Positions 41,048 to 49,855 of a stretch of 64,000 bases of DNA are shown here, piece by piece (position 1 is the stretch's first letter; each line of letters begins with the position of its first letter). The stretch comes from JAIQGF01 sp963760215 (GTDB taxonomy: Bacteria > Acidobacteriota > Terriglobia > Terriglobales > Acidobacteriaceae), in assembly GCA_963760215.1 (NCBI GenBank), contig CAVXCJ010000002.1, positions 1,054,001 to 1,118,000 on the forward strand, in the 5' to 3' direction. Under the pieces are notes generated by a model, which was given only the letters and a program-made list of their open reading frames with translations, ran no database searches and had not been told where the DNA came from. Both the position numbers and the translations under genes were made by a program.

Positions 41048-42985
41048 TTACTGTTTCACGCTTGTCAGTAGCTTCTTCTCGGCGTCGCTCGGCGGCTCAA
41101 ACTTGCCGCCCAGATATTTCGCCAGGAACTCTTCGCTGGCGGCATTGAATGCCATGCGGTTCTCCGGGCGCGCGAAGCCGTGGCCTTCGTCCGGGAAGAC
41201 GAAATATTCCACCGGCTTCTGGTTTTTCCGCATGGCGGCAACGATCTGATCGCTTTCCGCCTTGTTGACGCGCGGATCGTTCGCGCCCTGGCCGATCAGC
41301 AGCGGGGCCTTGATCTGGTCTGCCTTGAACAGCGGGGACTGTGATTTCAGGAACGCCTCGTCTTCGCCCATCCGCCGGTGGAAGATGGAGATTAAAGTCG
41401 ACCAATACGGCGGGATGGTTTTCAGCAGAGTATTCAGGTTGGAAGGTCCCACAATGTCCACCCCGCAGGTGAAGGCGTCGGGAGAGAAGGTCACGCCCGC
41501 CAGGGTGGCATAGCCGCCGTAGCTGCCGCCCATGATGCACACCTTCTTGCCGTCCGCCACGCCCCGCTTCACCGCCCAATCTTTCGCATCCAGCAGATCG
41601 GTGTGCATCGCGCCCGCCCACTGCCGGTCACCTGCATTGAGATAGCGCTTGCCGTATCCGGTGGAGCCACGGAAATTCGGCTGCAACACGGCGTAGCCAC
41701 GGTTGGCTAGCCATTGCGCATACGGGTCGTAGCCCCATAAATCCCGTCCCCAGGGACCACCGTGCGGGAATACCACCATGGGAAGATTCTTCGCCTCACG
41801 GCCGGCGGGAGTGGTCAGGTAGCCGTAGATAAGCATGCCGTCTCGCGCCTTGTACTCAATCGGCTGGACCTTGGCGAGCTTGAATTTCTCCAGCTGTGGC
41901 CGGTTGCTGAACAGCATGGTCGCGGTGCGCGTGCCGCGGTCGTACAGGTAGTAATAGACCGGAGAATCATCGCCCTCAAAGGTGACGATCCATTTGTCAT
42001 CCGCCAGGTCGCGGCTCAAATTGCTGATGTCGGCATCGCGGACTTTTTTCAACGCGTCGTAGTCCGCTTGCAGGCTCTTGTCCAGAAGCTGGAACTCGCG
42101 GCGCTCGCGCAGGTACACCACCGCCTCCAGCTTGTTAGTTTTGGGGTGCGTCACGACAAAGGAAACGTCGAACTGCGGATCCTCGGAAATAACCGTTCGC
42201 TTTCCCGTCGCCAAATCTACCGAGAGAAGCCGCGCAGCATTGGAATCCAGCGAGGTGATGACCAAAAGTGCGTTATTGTCCGGAGAAAAGGAGTCCACGT
42301 TTCCCAGCGTCTCTTCCGGGCCCCATTTGATCAATTCGCGCCAGGGCGAGGTGGCGTTGTTGCGGACGCGGATCACGGTTCCGCCATCCGGCGTAGCGAC
42401 CTGCGCCGCCCGCACCTGCAGGCCGTGGTCCGCCTGCCATCCGGTCACGTCGCCAGGGTTCTCGGTATCGAGGGAAAGCTTGCCGGTTTTCAAGTCGGCG
42501 CGATAGACGTCGAACAGCTTGGGATCACGCTTGTTGAGCTGGATCAGCGCCTCGTCGGGGTGCGTGGCTTCCAGGGCGACGATGTCGGCGCGGACTTTTT
42601 CATACGGCGTCAGATCGCGCGTCTGTTTGCTGGCCACGTTGGTCTGATAAACGCGCCAGTTTTCGTCGCCACCCTGGTCCTGCGCATACAGGATGTCGCT
42701 GGAATCGAACTGCCAGGAAAAATTACGGATGCCGCGTTTGCGGTCGTTGGTAATCACGTGATCGTCGCTCTTGCCCAGTGTCCGTACCCAGATGTTGAGC
42801 ACACCCTGGTCGGGCGCTAGATAGGCGAGCATCTTGCCGTCGGGCGAAATCTGCGGCAAGGCTCGTTCGGGATTGCCAAAAATAACGCTGCGCGGAATCA
42901 GCAAGGGGGCTTGCGCCTGTGGAAATGCGCTCAGCGACAGCAGCAGACACGCAAGCAGAACAGCGGCAGCTCGAATCAGCTTCAT
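41048..42985 (-). CDS. Secreted S9-family prolyl oligopeptidase
   Basis: Serine peptidase of the DPP4/acylaminoacyl-peptidase group, 645 aa. Signal peptide (AAAVLLACLLLSLSAFPQAQ), beta-propeller (about 40-390, IFGNPERALPQISPDGKMLA), then alpha/beta hydrolase. Triad: Ser in GGSYGGYATLAG near 488, Asp in GQGANDPRVNKAE near 570, His in DEGHGFARPENR near 602. GGPWGRDLWGYDPYAQWLAN before the nucleophile forms the oxyanion region. ATG 42985 starts the signal peptide. Acidobacteria carry many such enzymes for peptide scavenging. Convergent with lspA. Confidence 0.92.
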   Translation of the reverse strand: MKLIRAAAVLLACLLLSLSAFPQAQAPLLIPRSVIFGNPERALPQISPDGKMLAYLAPDQGVLNIWVRTLGKSDDHVITNDRKRGIRNFSWQFDSSDILYAQDQGGDENWRVYQTNVASKQTRDLTPYEKVRADIVALEATHPDEALIQLNKRDPKLFDVYRADLKTGKLSLDTENPGDVTGWQADHGLQVRAAQVATPDGGTVIRVRNNATSPWRELIKWGPEETLGNVDSFSPDNNALLVITSLDSNAARLLSVDLATGKRTVISEDPQFDVSFVVTHPKTNKLEAVVYLRERREFQLLDKSLQADYDALKKVRDADISNLSRDLADDKWIVTFEGDDSPVYYYLYDRGTRTATMLFSNRPQLEKFKLAKVQPIEYKARDGMLIYGYLTTPAGREAKNLPMVVFPHGGPWGRDLWGYDPYAQWLANRGYAVLQPNFRGSTGYGKRYLNAGDRQWAGAMHTDLLDAKDWAVKRGVADGKKVCIMGGSYGGYATLAGVTFSPDAFTCGVDIVGPSNLNTLLKTIPPYWSTLISIFHRRMGEDEAFLKSQSPLFKADQIKAPLLIGQGANDPRVNKAESDQIVAAMRKNQKPVEYFVFPDEGHGFARPENRMAFNAASEEFLAKYLGGKFEPPSDAEKKLLTSVKQ

Positions 42986-43099
42986 GCGGGAACCTCCCGG
43001 CTCCAGGACGGTAAATTCAAGGCAGAATTGTACGCACTGATGGGTACGAAGGTGAACTGCAGTTAGTTCCCGCAACTTCCGATTGGCTAAAGGGGATTA

Positions 43100-43168
43100 G
43101 ACAGGTTTAGTTTCAAGGTTCAGTTTCAGCCGGCCGTTTCTGAAACTGAAACTGAAACTCGAAACTGC
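43100..43168. repeat. Word-repeat hairpin (TGAAAC type)
   Basis: The left arm CAGGTTTAGTTTCAAGGTTC then AGTTTCAG; the right arm TTTCTGAAACTGAAACTGAA then ACTCGAAACTG. A 6-bp word is repeated about four times per arm, inverted, with the GGCCGGCC palindrome at the turn. It abuts the transglycosylase stop codon. Confidence 0.75.
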
Positions 43169-43170
43169 TT

Positions 43171-45444
43171 TTACGGCGTTCCGTACAGCCGCTTGTACAC
43201 GGTCGCGTTCCGCAGCACCGATTGCACGTATTCGCGCGTCTCGGTGAACGGGATGGACTCCACGAATTCCTGTGGGTCGCGATACTTGCCGTTCGCCAGC
43301 CACGCCTCTACCCGGTCGGTGCCCGCGTTGTACGCCGCCAGCGCGTATTCCACGTGCCCGTTGAAGTGGTCCACCAGTTCGCGGAAGTAACGCGTCCCGA
43401 GTCGCAGGTTGAAGTCCGGCGCCAGCAATTGCTGGCTGGAAAACCCGCGAACCTTCATCGAGTGTGCCAGTTTTTTCCCCGTGCTGGGCAGCACCTGCAT
43501 CAGGCCGAAGGCGTTGGCGTGCGAGATGGCCTCGGGATTGAATTCCGATTCCTGCCGTATCAGCGACGCCACCAGGAACGGATCCAACCCGTTGCTCGAG
43601 GAATATCTTTTCAAGTCCGTCCACCACGGCCGCGGAAACAGGTCCTCCCAGTACGGACGCGGCAGCGCTTCCAGATCCATGGCAAGGTACGCCGGCACGG
43701 CGCGTTTCAGCACCTGGAGCGCGCGGTAGTACTGGCCGTTGTCGCGGTAAAGGCGCGCCATTTCCGCCGTTGCCCAGGACGCCCCGCCTTCCTCGGCCGC
43801 CGACTTCAGTTCGCGGATCGCGAATTCGGTCAAGCCGCCGTTCTGCAGAAGCTGCGCCTTCTGCGCGCGCAGGTCGTCCGCCGGCGGCTCAACCCGCGTG
43901 TACGCCGAGGTCAATTGGATCGGCGGAATTTTTTCCAGCACCGGATCGGCATCCGGCGGGCTCGCCTGCTTCAGGTCCAGCAGGCGCACGCGCGCCAGGT
44001 CGGCGTAATAGTAGTTCCGGAACCGCTGCGAGAGTTTCTGGTAATAGACTCGCGCCTTGGGTGGGTTCTGTTCCTCCTCGGCGAGGCGCGCGCGCCAGTA
44101 CACCGCCGCCGGTACCTGCTGCGATCCCGGATAGAGCGCGATCTGCTCTTCGAAACCCTTGCGTGCGGCGTCGGCGCGTCCCTGCCGCAGGTTCAGCCAC
44201 GCCACCTTCCAGTGGGCGTAGGGCGCCAGCTTGCCCTGCGGAAAACGTTCCCCGATCTCGCGATAGAAATCAATGGCGCGGTCGTAGTCATTGCGCAGCA
44301 GGAACATGTTTCCGGCGGTGAGCAACGCCTGCTCCAGCCAGCCGCTGGTGGGCGCCGCCTGCCGGATTTGCGCCAGTGTGCCCAGGAAACGGTCGTCATC
44401 GTTGGCGGAGCGCGCGATCTCGGCGAGGTAGAACAAGCGCTCGCCGTTCAGCTCGCCGGGCGGAAGCGCCAGGCCCTCCAGCGTATGGCGGGCCTGGCGG
44501 TCGTCGCCGCTGCGGTGGATCGCCCCGGCGAGAGCGACCTCGACTGCCGGACGCTCCTCCGGCGTTGCCAGCTCCCGCAATGATCGCAACTCCTGCACCG
44601 CCTCGCGATACCGTTTCGCCTGCGCGAACTGGTCGGCGCGAGTTTTCTGCAGCGCATAATTGGCGCCCAGCCCGCCCGCGGCATTCAGCAACTTGCCGGC
44701 ATCGTCGGCTTCGGCGGCCAGCGGCGTGGAGAAATACATGTGGCGCAGCACGTCCGCGCCGCGCGTCGCGTCGCCGGAACGCAGCAGCGCGCGCCCGTAG
44801 GCGTATTCCAGGTCGGAGCGATACGGACGCCGGTACTTTTCCAGCAGCGCCGCCGCCTGCGCCGGATCCCCGGACGTGACCAGCGCATTGCCATAGTTCA
44901 CCGCCGCATCGCGCACGAAGATCGAATCCGGGTACTTAGTGGTGAAATCGCTCAGGCTGGCGATGGCCAGGTCGCTCTGGCCCGTCGCCTGGTAGGACGC
45001 CCCCAGGAAATGCGCCGTGTAGTCCGCCAGGTCCCCGGCACGCGCCTGCGCCAGCTTCAAAGGCGCGATCGCCTTCGCCGGTTCGTGGTCGAGGATATGC
45101 GCGTAGCCGAGCGCCAGGTTTGCCAGCACGCCGGCATCGTCGTGCGCGTGCTTGCGCGCGTACGCCTCCACCCCCGCATAGGCAGCCGGGCTGCGGTTAT
45201 CGAGCAACTGCCGCGCCATCGGCTTGAGTTCGGTGGAGGCAACAAACGCGCGGTGCATGCGCCGGATGCGCTGCGGGCTGACCGTCTTTTTGCGCTTGGC
45301 CTTGGACTTCGCCTTGGTGTGCGACGGTTTGGCGAATCTTTTGCTGGTGGACTTGGTGGAAGTGTCCGCAGTCTGCGCACAAAAAGCAGACGTGCAGAAC
45401 AGCGCTGCGATGGCGACGACTAACAGGAACCGGGTACGCACCAC
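43171..45444 (-). CDS. Soluble lytic murein transglycosylase (Slt70-like)
   Basis: Cleaves peptidoglycan glycan strands to 1,6-anhydromuropeptides in the periplasm. 757 aa: signal peptide (LLVVAIAALFCTSAFC), a basic linker, a long superhelical TPR-like region to about 590, and the C-terminal SLT domain. Catalytic Glu is in IRQESEFNPEAISHANAFGL near 631; ALAAYNAGTDRVEAWL near 705 is the second motif. Start is GTG at 45444; no ATG is closer to the signal. The preceding gene on the strand, at 45454, is nine bases away, so the two may be one operon. Confidence 0.92.
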   Translation of the reverse strand: MVRTRFLLVVAIAALFCTSAFCAQTADTSTKSTSKRFAKPSHTKAKSKAKRKKTVSPQRIRRMHRAFVASTELKPMARQLLDNRSPAAYAGVEAYARKHAHDDAGVLANLALGYAHILDHEPAKAIAPLKLAQARAGDLADYTAHFLGASYQATGQSDLAIASLSDFTTKYPDSIFVRDAAVNYGNALVTSGDPAQAAALLEKYRRPYRSDLEYAYGRALLRSGDATRGADVLRHMYFSTPLAAEADDAGKLLNAAGGLGANYALQKTRADQFAQAKRYREAVQELRSLRELATPEERPAVEVALAGAIHRSGDDRQARHTLEGLALPPGELNGERLFYLAEIARSANDDDRFLGTLAQIRQAAPTSGWLEQALLTAGNMFLLRNDYDRAIDFYREIGERFPQGKLAPYAHWKVAWLNLRQGRADAARKGFEEQIALYPGSQQVPAAVYWRARLAEEEQNPPKARVYYQKLSQRFRNYYYADLARVRLLDLKQASPPDADPVLEKIPPIQLTSAYTRVEPPADDLRAQKAQLLQNGGLTEFAIRELKSAAEEGGASWATAEMARLYRDNGQYYRALQVLKRAVPAYLAMDLEALPRPYWEDLFPRPWWTDLKRYSSSNGLDPFLVASLIRQESEFNPEAISHANAFGLMQVLPSTGKKLAHSMKVRGFSSQQLLAPDFNLRLGTRYFRELVDHFNGHVEYALAAYNAGTDRVEAWLANGKYRDPQEFVESIPFTETREYVQSVLRNATVYKRLYGTP

Positions 45445-45453
45445 AGTTTCAGT

Positions 45454-46596
45454 TTACCCCGAAAATCCTTCGCCGAGCAGTGATGGATCATCATTCGCCA
45501 AGATGCGGATCAGTTCCTGGGTGAAATAGTTGCCGCTGGACGCTGAAGTCGAGCCATACCGCTTGTCGTAGGTGGCGCGGCTCTTATCAATGTCGTCCCT
45601 CAGGCGCGCATAGATGTCCTTGTGCGCGCGGCCCTCGACCACCTTCACCTGGTTGTAGAGCTTGATTTCATCCACCAGCAGCTTGGCGAAGCGGCGCGCT
45701 TTCTTGTGCACCTCTTCCTCTTCCGGCGACATGCCCGCCGGCGGGTGCCCCATATCTGCTGCAGTTGGCAGATGTGGGTCCATGGCGGCCACCGCTGCCG
45801 GAGTGAATGCCGGCTCGGGCGAGGGCTCCGCCGGCGCCACGGCATACACCGGTGGCGCCGGTTCCGCTTGCGGCGGTTCCATCACAGGAGCGGGATGCGC
45901 TTCCGGCGCGGCGTCAGCCTGGACATGATGCTCCACTTCGTGCTCGACGGGTGCAGCGCCACTCTTGCGCGCCCCCATGATTTCCAGCCACATGCCGGTG
46001 CAGTGCACCAGCGCTTCCATCGCCGAGGGGTCCAGCTTGCCGCCGGGCCGAACCCCGGCATCGACATACATCAGGGCGGCGACCTTGTCGCGAATGGACA
46101 AAGGCAGCACCAGCGCGTTGGTCCCATCGGCGGGAGCGCCGTAGGTCGAAACGAACTGCGCGTCAAATTCAGCCGACGATCCCGCCGCCGGAACGCGGTC
46201 GTGATACGCGCGCGCGGCCAGGCCGGAGTTCAGGTCCAGCGTCACCGCCTTGATACCCTCGTTGTGTTCCAGGCCGGTGGCGCGCCAACCCGTTGCCACT
46301 CCGGCGCGGATGACGAATAACGCGGCGCGCTCGGCGAACCTCGACGTGCCCTCCAGCAGCGATCCGAGGATGTCAACCTGGGTGGTGGCATCGAGGATGG
46401 AGTTCATGGCCGCGTTCAGCAAGTCGGTGGGTGCGCTGCCCGGGGGAGTGGCGGGCGCCGCTTCGGCCGGCGTCATTCGTTCCAATTGCTCGCATGCCTT
46501 CTCGACGAGCTCGTCCTTCAGCGCGGTGACGTGGGTTGCCAGGCTCACGCTCACCACGCGTTCCATGATCTCCCGGATGTGCTTGGACTCCCCCAT
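45454..46596 (-). CDS. GAF-like domain protein with Pro/Ala-rich linker
   Basis: A 380-residue cytosolic protein. N-terminal helix (REIMERVVSVSLATHVTALK), then a GAF-like sensor domain at about 60-190 (DILGSLLEGTSRFAERAALF, NALVLPLSIRDKVAALMYVD), a Pro/Glu/Ala linker (about 215-285) and a charged C-terminal helix region (ARRFAKLLVDEIKLYNQVKV). The C-terminal part resembles proteins found with GAF sensors in delta-proteobacteria and acidobacteria. Ligand unknown. ATG 46596 is chosen because AAGGAG lies five bases upstream. Just upstream of the transglycosylase gene. Confidence 0.75.
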   Translation of the reverse strand: MGESKHIREIMERVVSVSLATHVTALKDELVEKACEQLERMTPAEAAPATPPGSAPTDLLNAAMNSILDATTQVDILGSLLEGTSRFAERAALFVIRAGVATGWRATGLEHNEGIKAVTLDLNSGLAARAYHDRVPAAGSSAEFDAQFVSTYGAPADGTNALVLPLSIRDKVAALMYVDAGVRPGGKLDPSAMEALVHCTGMWLEIMGARKSGAAPVEHEVEHHVQADAAPEAHPAPVMEPPQAEPAPPVYAVAPAEPSPEPAFTPAAVAAMDPHLPTAADMGHPPAGMSPEEEEVHKKARRFAKLLVDEIKLYNQVKVVEGRAHKDIYARLRDDIDKSRATYDKRYGSTSASSGNYFTQELIRILANDDPSLLGEGFSG

Positions 46597-46839
46597 TCGA
46601 CTCCTTCCCCCGATGCGGCCCACGGGCGCGCCTCGGCGCGGACTGCGGCGATTATATGAACTCAAAACTCAGTGTCAATGTGTGCTAACGAATTCTCCGC
46701 CGGCGAATCCAACTGGAGAACCCTGGAAATCTCGCGAAAAACGCAAGCCACGGCAAAACATGGATGTGCGCCGGCATCCAAATCGGTAGAATAGCGTTTT
46801 CCGGCTTAGCTGCTCGCAAATCTTTGAATCGGGAGCCCG

Positions 46840-47466
46840 ATGGGAGCCATCCAAAAATTGAATGAGCCGGTTTTCGACGAACTGAAACTGGTGCGTGCCG
46901 CGAAGGCGGGCGATATCGGCGCCTTCGAGCAACTGGTTCAGCGTTACGACCGGAACGTCTTCCGCATCGCGCAGCATATTACGCAGAACCGCGAGGATGC
47001 CGAAGACGTTGTCCAGGACGCGTTCCTGAAATCTTACGAGAATCTCAAGAATTTTCAGGAGCAGTCCAAATTTTACACCTGGCTGGTGCGGATTGCGGTG
47101 AACGAGGCGCTGATGCGCTTGCGGCGCCGCCGGCCGGAACGCATGGTGTCCCTCGACGAGGAGATCAAGACCGACGAGGACAGCATGCCGCGGGAGGTCG
47201 CGGATTGGAGTCCCAACCCCGAGCAGCTCTACACGCAATCGGAGTTACGCGACATCCTCACCAAGACTATCCAGGGATTGCCTTCCAGCTTTCGCACGGT
47301 GTTTGTGCTGCGCGACGTGGAAGGGCTCTCTACCGAAGAGACCGCGGAGGCCCTGGATTTGAGCATTCCGGCGGTGAAATCGCGCTTGTTGCGGGCACGT
47401 TTGCAGTTGCGCGAGAGGCTGAATAAGTACTTCAAAAAGCGCAAGAGCGGAGACGGGAAAAAGTGA
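46840..47466 (+). CDS. ECF-type RNA polymerase sigma factor (RpoE-like)
   Basis: Directs RNA polymerase to stress-type promoters. 208 aa; region 2 (FEQLVQRYDRNVFRIAQHIT, DAEDVVQDAFLKSYENL) and region 4 (LPSSFRTVFVLRDVEGLSTE, IPAVKSRLLRARLQLRERL) are both intact. ATG 46840 gives the usual short N-terminus. The stop overlaps the GTG start of the zinc anti-sigma gene, so the pair is coupled. A release mechanism by anti-sigma degradation or oxidation is likely. Confidence 0.94.
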   Translation: MGAIQKLNEPVFDELKLVRAAKAGDIGAFEQLVQRYDRNVFRIAQHITQNREDAEDVVQDAFLKSYENLKNFQEQSKFYTWLVRIAVNEALMRLRRRRPERMVSLDEEIKTDEDSMPREVADWSPNPEQLYTQSELRDILTKTIQGLPSSFRTVFVLRDVEGLSTEETAEALDLSIPAVKSRLLRARLQLRERLNKYFKKRKSGDGKK

Positions 47467-47702
47467 ATTGCTCGGATTTCTTGAGAGAGCTGACAGACTA
47501 CCTGGACGAAAGCCTCGATGCCCGCACACGGACCGAGCTGGAAGAACATTTGCAGTGGTGCCACAACTGCTTCGTCATCTGCAACACCACCAAGAAGACC
47601 ATCGAGATTTACCGCGACTCCCAACTTTACGAACTGCCTGACGACCTCCGCACCCGCTTGCGCACCGCCATCGTCGCCAAGTGCCGGCACAAAAAGGCCT
47701 AG
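47463..47702 (+). CDS. Short zinc-binding anti-sigma factor
   Basis: A 79-residue ZAS-like protein with HLQWCHNCFVIC near residue 30 (H-x3-C-x2-C), the zinc motif that binds ECF sigma factors. No membrane helix is visible, so it is a soluble, possibly redox-sensitive regulator. Starts GTG 47463, overlapping the sigma gene stop. MNCSDFLRELTDYLDESL is the family entry helix. Confidence 0.85.
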   Translation: MNCSDFLRELTDYLDESLDARTRTELEEHLQWCHNCFVICNTTKKTIEIYRDSQLYELPDDLRTRLRTAIVAKCRHKKA

Positions 47703-47885
47703 CCAACCCCCGCCAACTTTTCCACAGCGCTGTTCGCTTGCTCCCAAAATGAACTATCCACAGTTATTCCACAGTTATTCCAGTGGAAACGTTCAACGAA
47801 CCTTTTCCGGCTGCGCGGAATCTAATAATCTACTGAGCGGAAAAGTTTCGCTCGACTTCCGCAGTCCATTGTGAGGGGTAGGTCC
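47703..47885. other. Gap with DnaA-box-like strings
   Basis: No gene. TTTTCCACA (47718-47726) and CTATCCACA (47754-47762) each match TTATCCACA at eight of nine positions, and GTTATTCCACAG lies at 47763. There are no AT-rich unwinding region or replication genes nearby, so an origin is unlikely. Confidence 0.3.
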
Positions 47886-48128
47886 ATGATCATCAGAGAC
47901 ATCTTCGACGTGTTATTCGGCTGCTCCCACAAGCACTACAGTTTCCCGATCACCACCAGGCCGGGACAACGCCGCAGCCCAGCGGCTGCCGTGACCGGCA
48001 CGTATGTGGTTTGCCTCGATTGCGGCCAGGAGTTTGCCTACGATTGGCAGGAGATGAAGTTCGTCACGGCGCGTGCGAAGGCCGGCGAACTGGCCGAAGC
48101 GGCCGAACCGCTTGCCAAGTCTGCCTGA
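47886..48128 (+). CDS. Small zinc-ribbon-like protein, unknown function
   Basis: 80 residues: FGCSHKHYSFPIT near 12 and YVVCLDCGQEFAYDW near 40 give a C-x2-H...C-x2-C arrangement that could bind one zinc. The type is frequent as an orphan gene in Acidobacteriota, function unknown. ATG 47886 is preferred over the upstream 47871; GAGGGG precedes it by about ten bases. It follows the sigma/anti-sigma pair after a 180-base gap. Confidence 0.7.
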   Translation: MIIRDIFDVLFGCSHKHYSFPITTRPGQRRSPAAAVTGTYVVCLDCGQEFAYDWQEMKFVTARAKAGELAEAAEPLAKSA

Positions 48129-48265
48129 CGGGCAGCTTTTCTCCCTTCCCGGGGAGATGCCGACTTTACCGAAGCCGGCCGCTTGCCCTCGTCCTTGGAT
48201 TCCGGCGAAGCGCTCGACCTGTCACTTCCCTACTCTGTCTTCGCCAGGTGATACCCCAAAAAGTA

Positions 48266-48292
48266 ACCGGCAGCCCAGGCTGCCGGTCTTTT
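48266..48292 (+). terminator. Intrinsic terminator after the zinc-ribbon gene
   Basis: ACCGGCAGCC (48266-48275), loop CA, GGCTGCCGGT (48278-48287), then CTTTTCT. The ten complementary positions allow a nine-pair stem with a four-base loop. A TGAAAC word repeat follows at 48293-48328 and runs into the M48 stop. Confidence 0.8.
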
Positions 48293-48328
48293 CTGAAACT
48301 GATCTGAAACTGAAACTCGAAACTCTTA
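48293..48328. repeat. Word repeat (TGAAAC type), single arm
   Basis: CTGAAACTGATCTGAAACTG then AAACTCGAAACTC: the same 6-bp word as at 43137-43167 and 51380-51405, abutting the M48 peptidase stop codon (48326). Confidence 0.6.
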
Positions 48329-49489
48329 GTCGTTATCTCTCCGCTTTAGCGTCGGACGATCGTCGTCGTTGCTGCCGCTGTCCTGGCCGCTACCGGTTTT
48401 CTTGCTGTTGTCGGCCGTGGTTCGCCGCAGCGTAGGACGTCCTTCCTTGTCCTCGGGGCCGGTCATCTTGCGGCGGTTCTCGATCGCCGCCAGCCGCGTC
48501 TTCACATCGTCGAACTCGGAGGTGTTGATGATGTACTGGTCACGCGCCGGCAGTACCTTTGCGATCTCGTCCTGGCTCTTGGTGATTCGGTCCGGCGTCT
48601 GCGGATGGGTGGCAAACGCCTTGGCCAGTGTCCCCGGCTTCTTCTTCTCCTTCGCCTGGATTTTTTCGAAGAATGAGATGAACGCCTGCGGGTCGTAGCC
48701 GGACTTGTACATGTATTCCAGCCCGAGGTAATCGGCCTCGGCCTCGAAGCCGCGGGAGAAAGTCAGGAAGGTGAGCGGCAATCCGATGCTGGCAGCCGAA
48801 CGGATGGCGTAGCCGATCCCGCCGCCGACGAAGATGAGCGGAATGGTCGCAATATTCGCAAACTGCGCGCGCGTCATCTGCCGGGTTGCATGGCGCGCGG
48901 CGACGTGCGCGATCTCGTGTGCCATCACGCCCGCCAGTTCTGCCTCGTCATCCGCGGCCAGGATCAGCCCCGAGTTGACGTAAAAGAACCCGCCGGGCAG
49001 CGCGAAGGCGTTCAGCTCGTCGGAGTCAACCACCTTGATGGTGAACGGCACGCGCGCGTCGGAGTTCCGCACCAGGTTTTGTCCAATCCGGTTGACGTAC
49101 TCGGTCACGACCGGGTCCTGCACCAGTTTCACGCTGGCTTCGACCTGCGCGGCGTATTCCTTGCCCATCGCGATCTCTTTTTCCAGCGAGTACCAGTTGC
49201 CCAGCCCCTTGCCGCTGCCGATCTTGCGGTTGCCGATGGCATCAATGTCGTTCTTGCCGCCGTCGTGCGTCTCTTTCGGCGGATTCGCCACCTGTGGAAT
49301 AGGGGCGTCGTTCTGCAGTTGCTTGTCGGTCGTTGTCCCCTTCGAATCCGCGGTCTGCGGCGTGCCGGTCACCGGAGGGGCCCCGGTAGGATTCGGGTTC
49401 TGGGCGTCGGGAGTGTTCTGCGCAATCGTGCACGGCGCCAGGGTCGCTACCAGCAACGCAGTCACCAGCGTATAGGCGCGAAACTTCAT
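48326..49489 (-). CDS. Exported M48-family zinc metallopeptidase
   Basis: BepA/LoiP-like peptidase acting in the envelope. 387 aa with a signal peptide (LVTALLVATLAPCTIA), a disordered Pro/Thr region to about 85, then the peptidase: AHEIAHVAARHATRQ (HEIAH) near 191 and the third ligand in FEAEADYLGLEYM near 250. NSGLILAADDEAELAGV precedes the active site. A polar Asp/Arg tail ends the protein. ATG 49489 starts the signal peptide. It may help outer-membrane protein quality control (family knowledge). Confidence 0.9.
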   Translation of the reverse strand: MKFRAYTLVTALLVATLAPCTIAQNTPDAQNPNPTGAPPVTGTPQTADSKGTTTDKQLQNDAPIPQVANPPKETHDGGKNDIDAIGNRKIGSGKGLGNWYSLEKEIAMGKEYAAQVEASVKLVQDPVVTEYVNRIGQNLVRNSDARVPFTIKVVDSDELNAFALPGGFFYVNSGLILAADDEAELAGVMAHEIAHVAARHATRQMTRAQFANIATIPLIFVGGGIGYAIRSAASIGLPLTFLTFSRGFEAEADYLGLEYMYKSGYDPQAFISFFEKIQAKEKKKPGTLAKAFATHPQTPDRITKSQDEIAKVLPARDQYIINTSEFDDVKTRLAAIENRRKMTGPEDKEGRPTLRRTTADNSKKTGSGQDSGSNDDDRPTLKRRDND

Positions 49490-49855
49490 GGTGCACTTCC
49501 TTTGAGGTTGCTTGCCGACGAGCTGATTAGCTTCCATTATACCGCTGAAATATGCTGCCGAAACCCAGCAGCGTCCGCCAGGGCCGCGGCCCGCTGGGCC
49601 GCCAGTCTATGGTTGGATGTGCCTTCCGTCCATCCGGACACAGCCAATTCTCCCCGGGTACTCAGGCCGAGCCTTCCCCCTTGGATTGAACCCATCGGCG
49701 CGCAACAAGTCTCGCAAGGACGAAGTTGTATTCGTAGTACCATCTCGTCCGCCTCTGAAGTGCCCAGTCCCGAGTCGACCGCGAGCCAAGATCATGCTGC
49801 TCGAAATTTCATCGCTCGGTACTCGGTACTAGGTACTCGGTACTAGGAGTTCCCC
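49490..49855. other. 366-bp gap between M48 peptidase and aminotransferase genes
   Basis: Divergent promoters. Frames here are short and lack family features. The last 40 bases are a GGTACTC word repeat (49815-49848) ending eight bases before the aminotransferase start. The rest shows no repeat or fold I can support. Confidence 0.5.
49815..49848. repeat. Word repeat (GGTACTC/GGTACTA type), single arm
   Basis: CTCGGTACTCGGTACTAGGT continues with ACTCGGTACTAG: an 8-base word repeated four times, same word as 22866 and 55921. Unlike most, it precedes a start codon. Confidence 0.65.
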
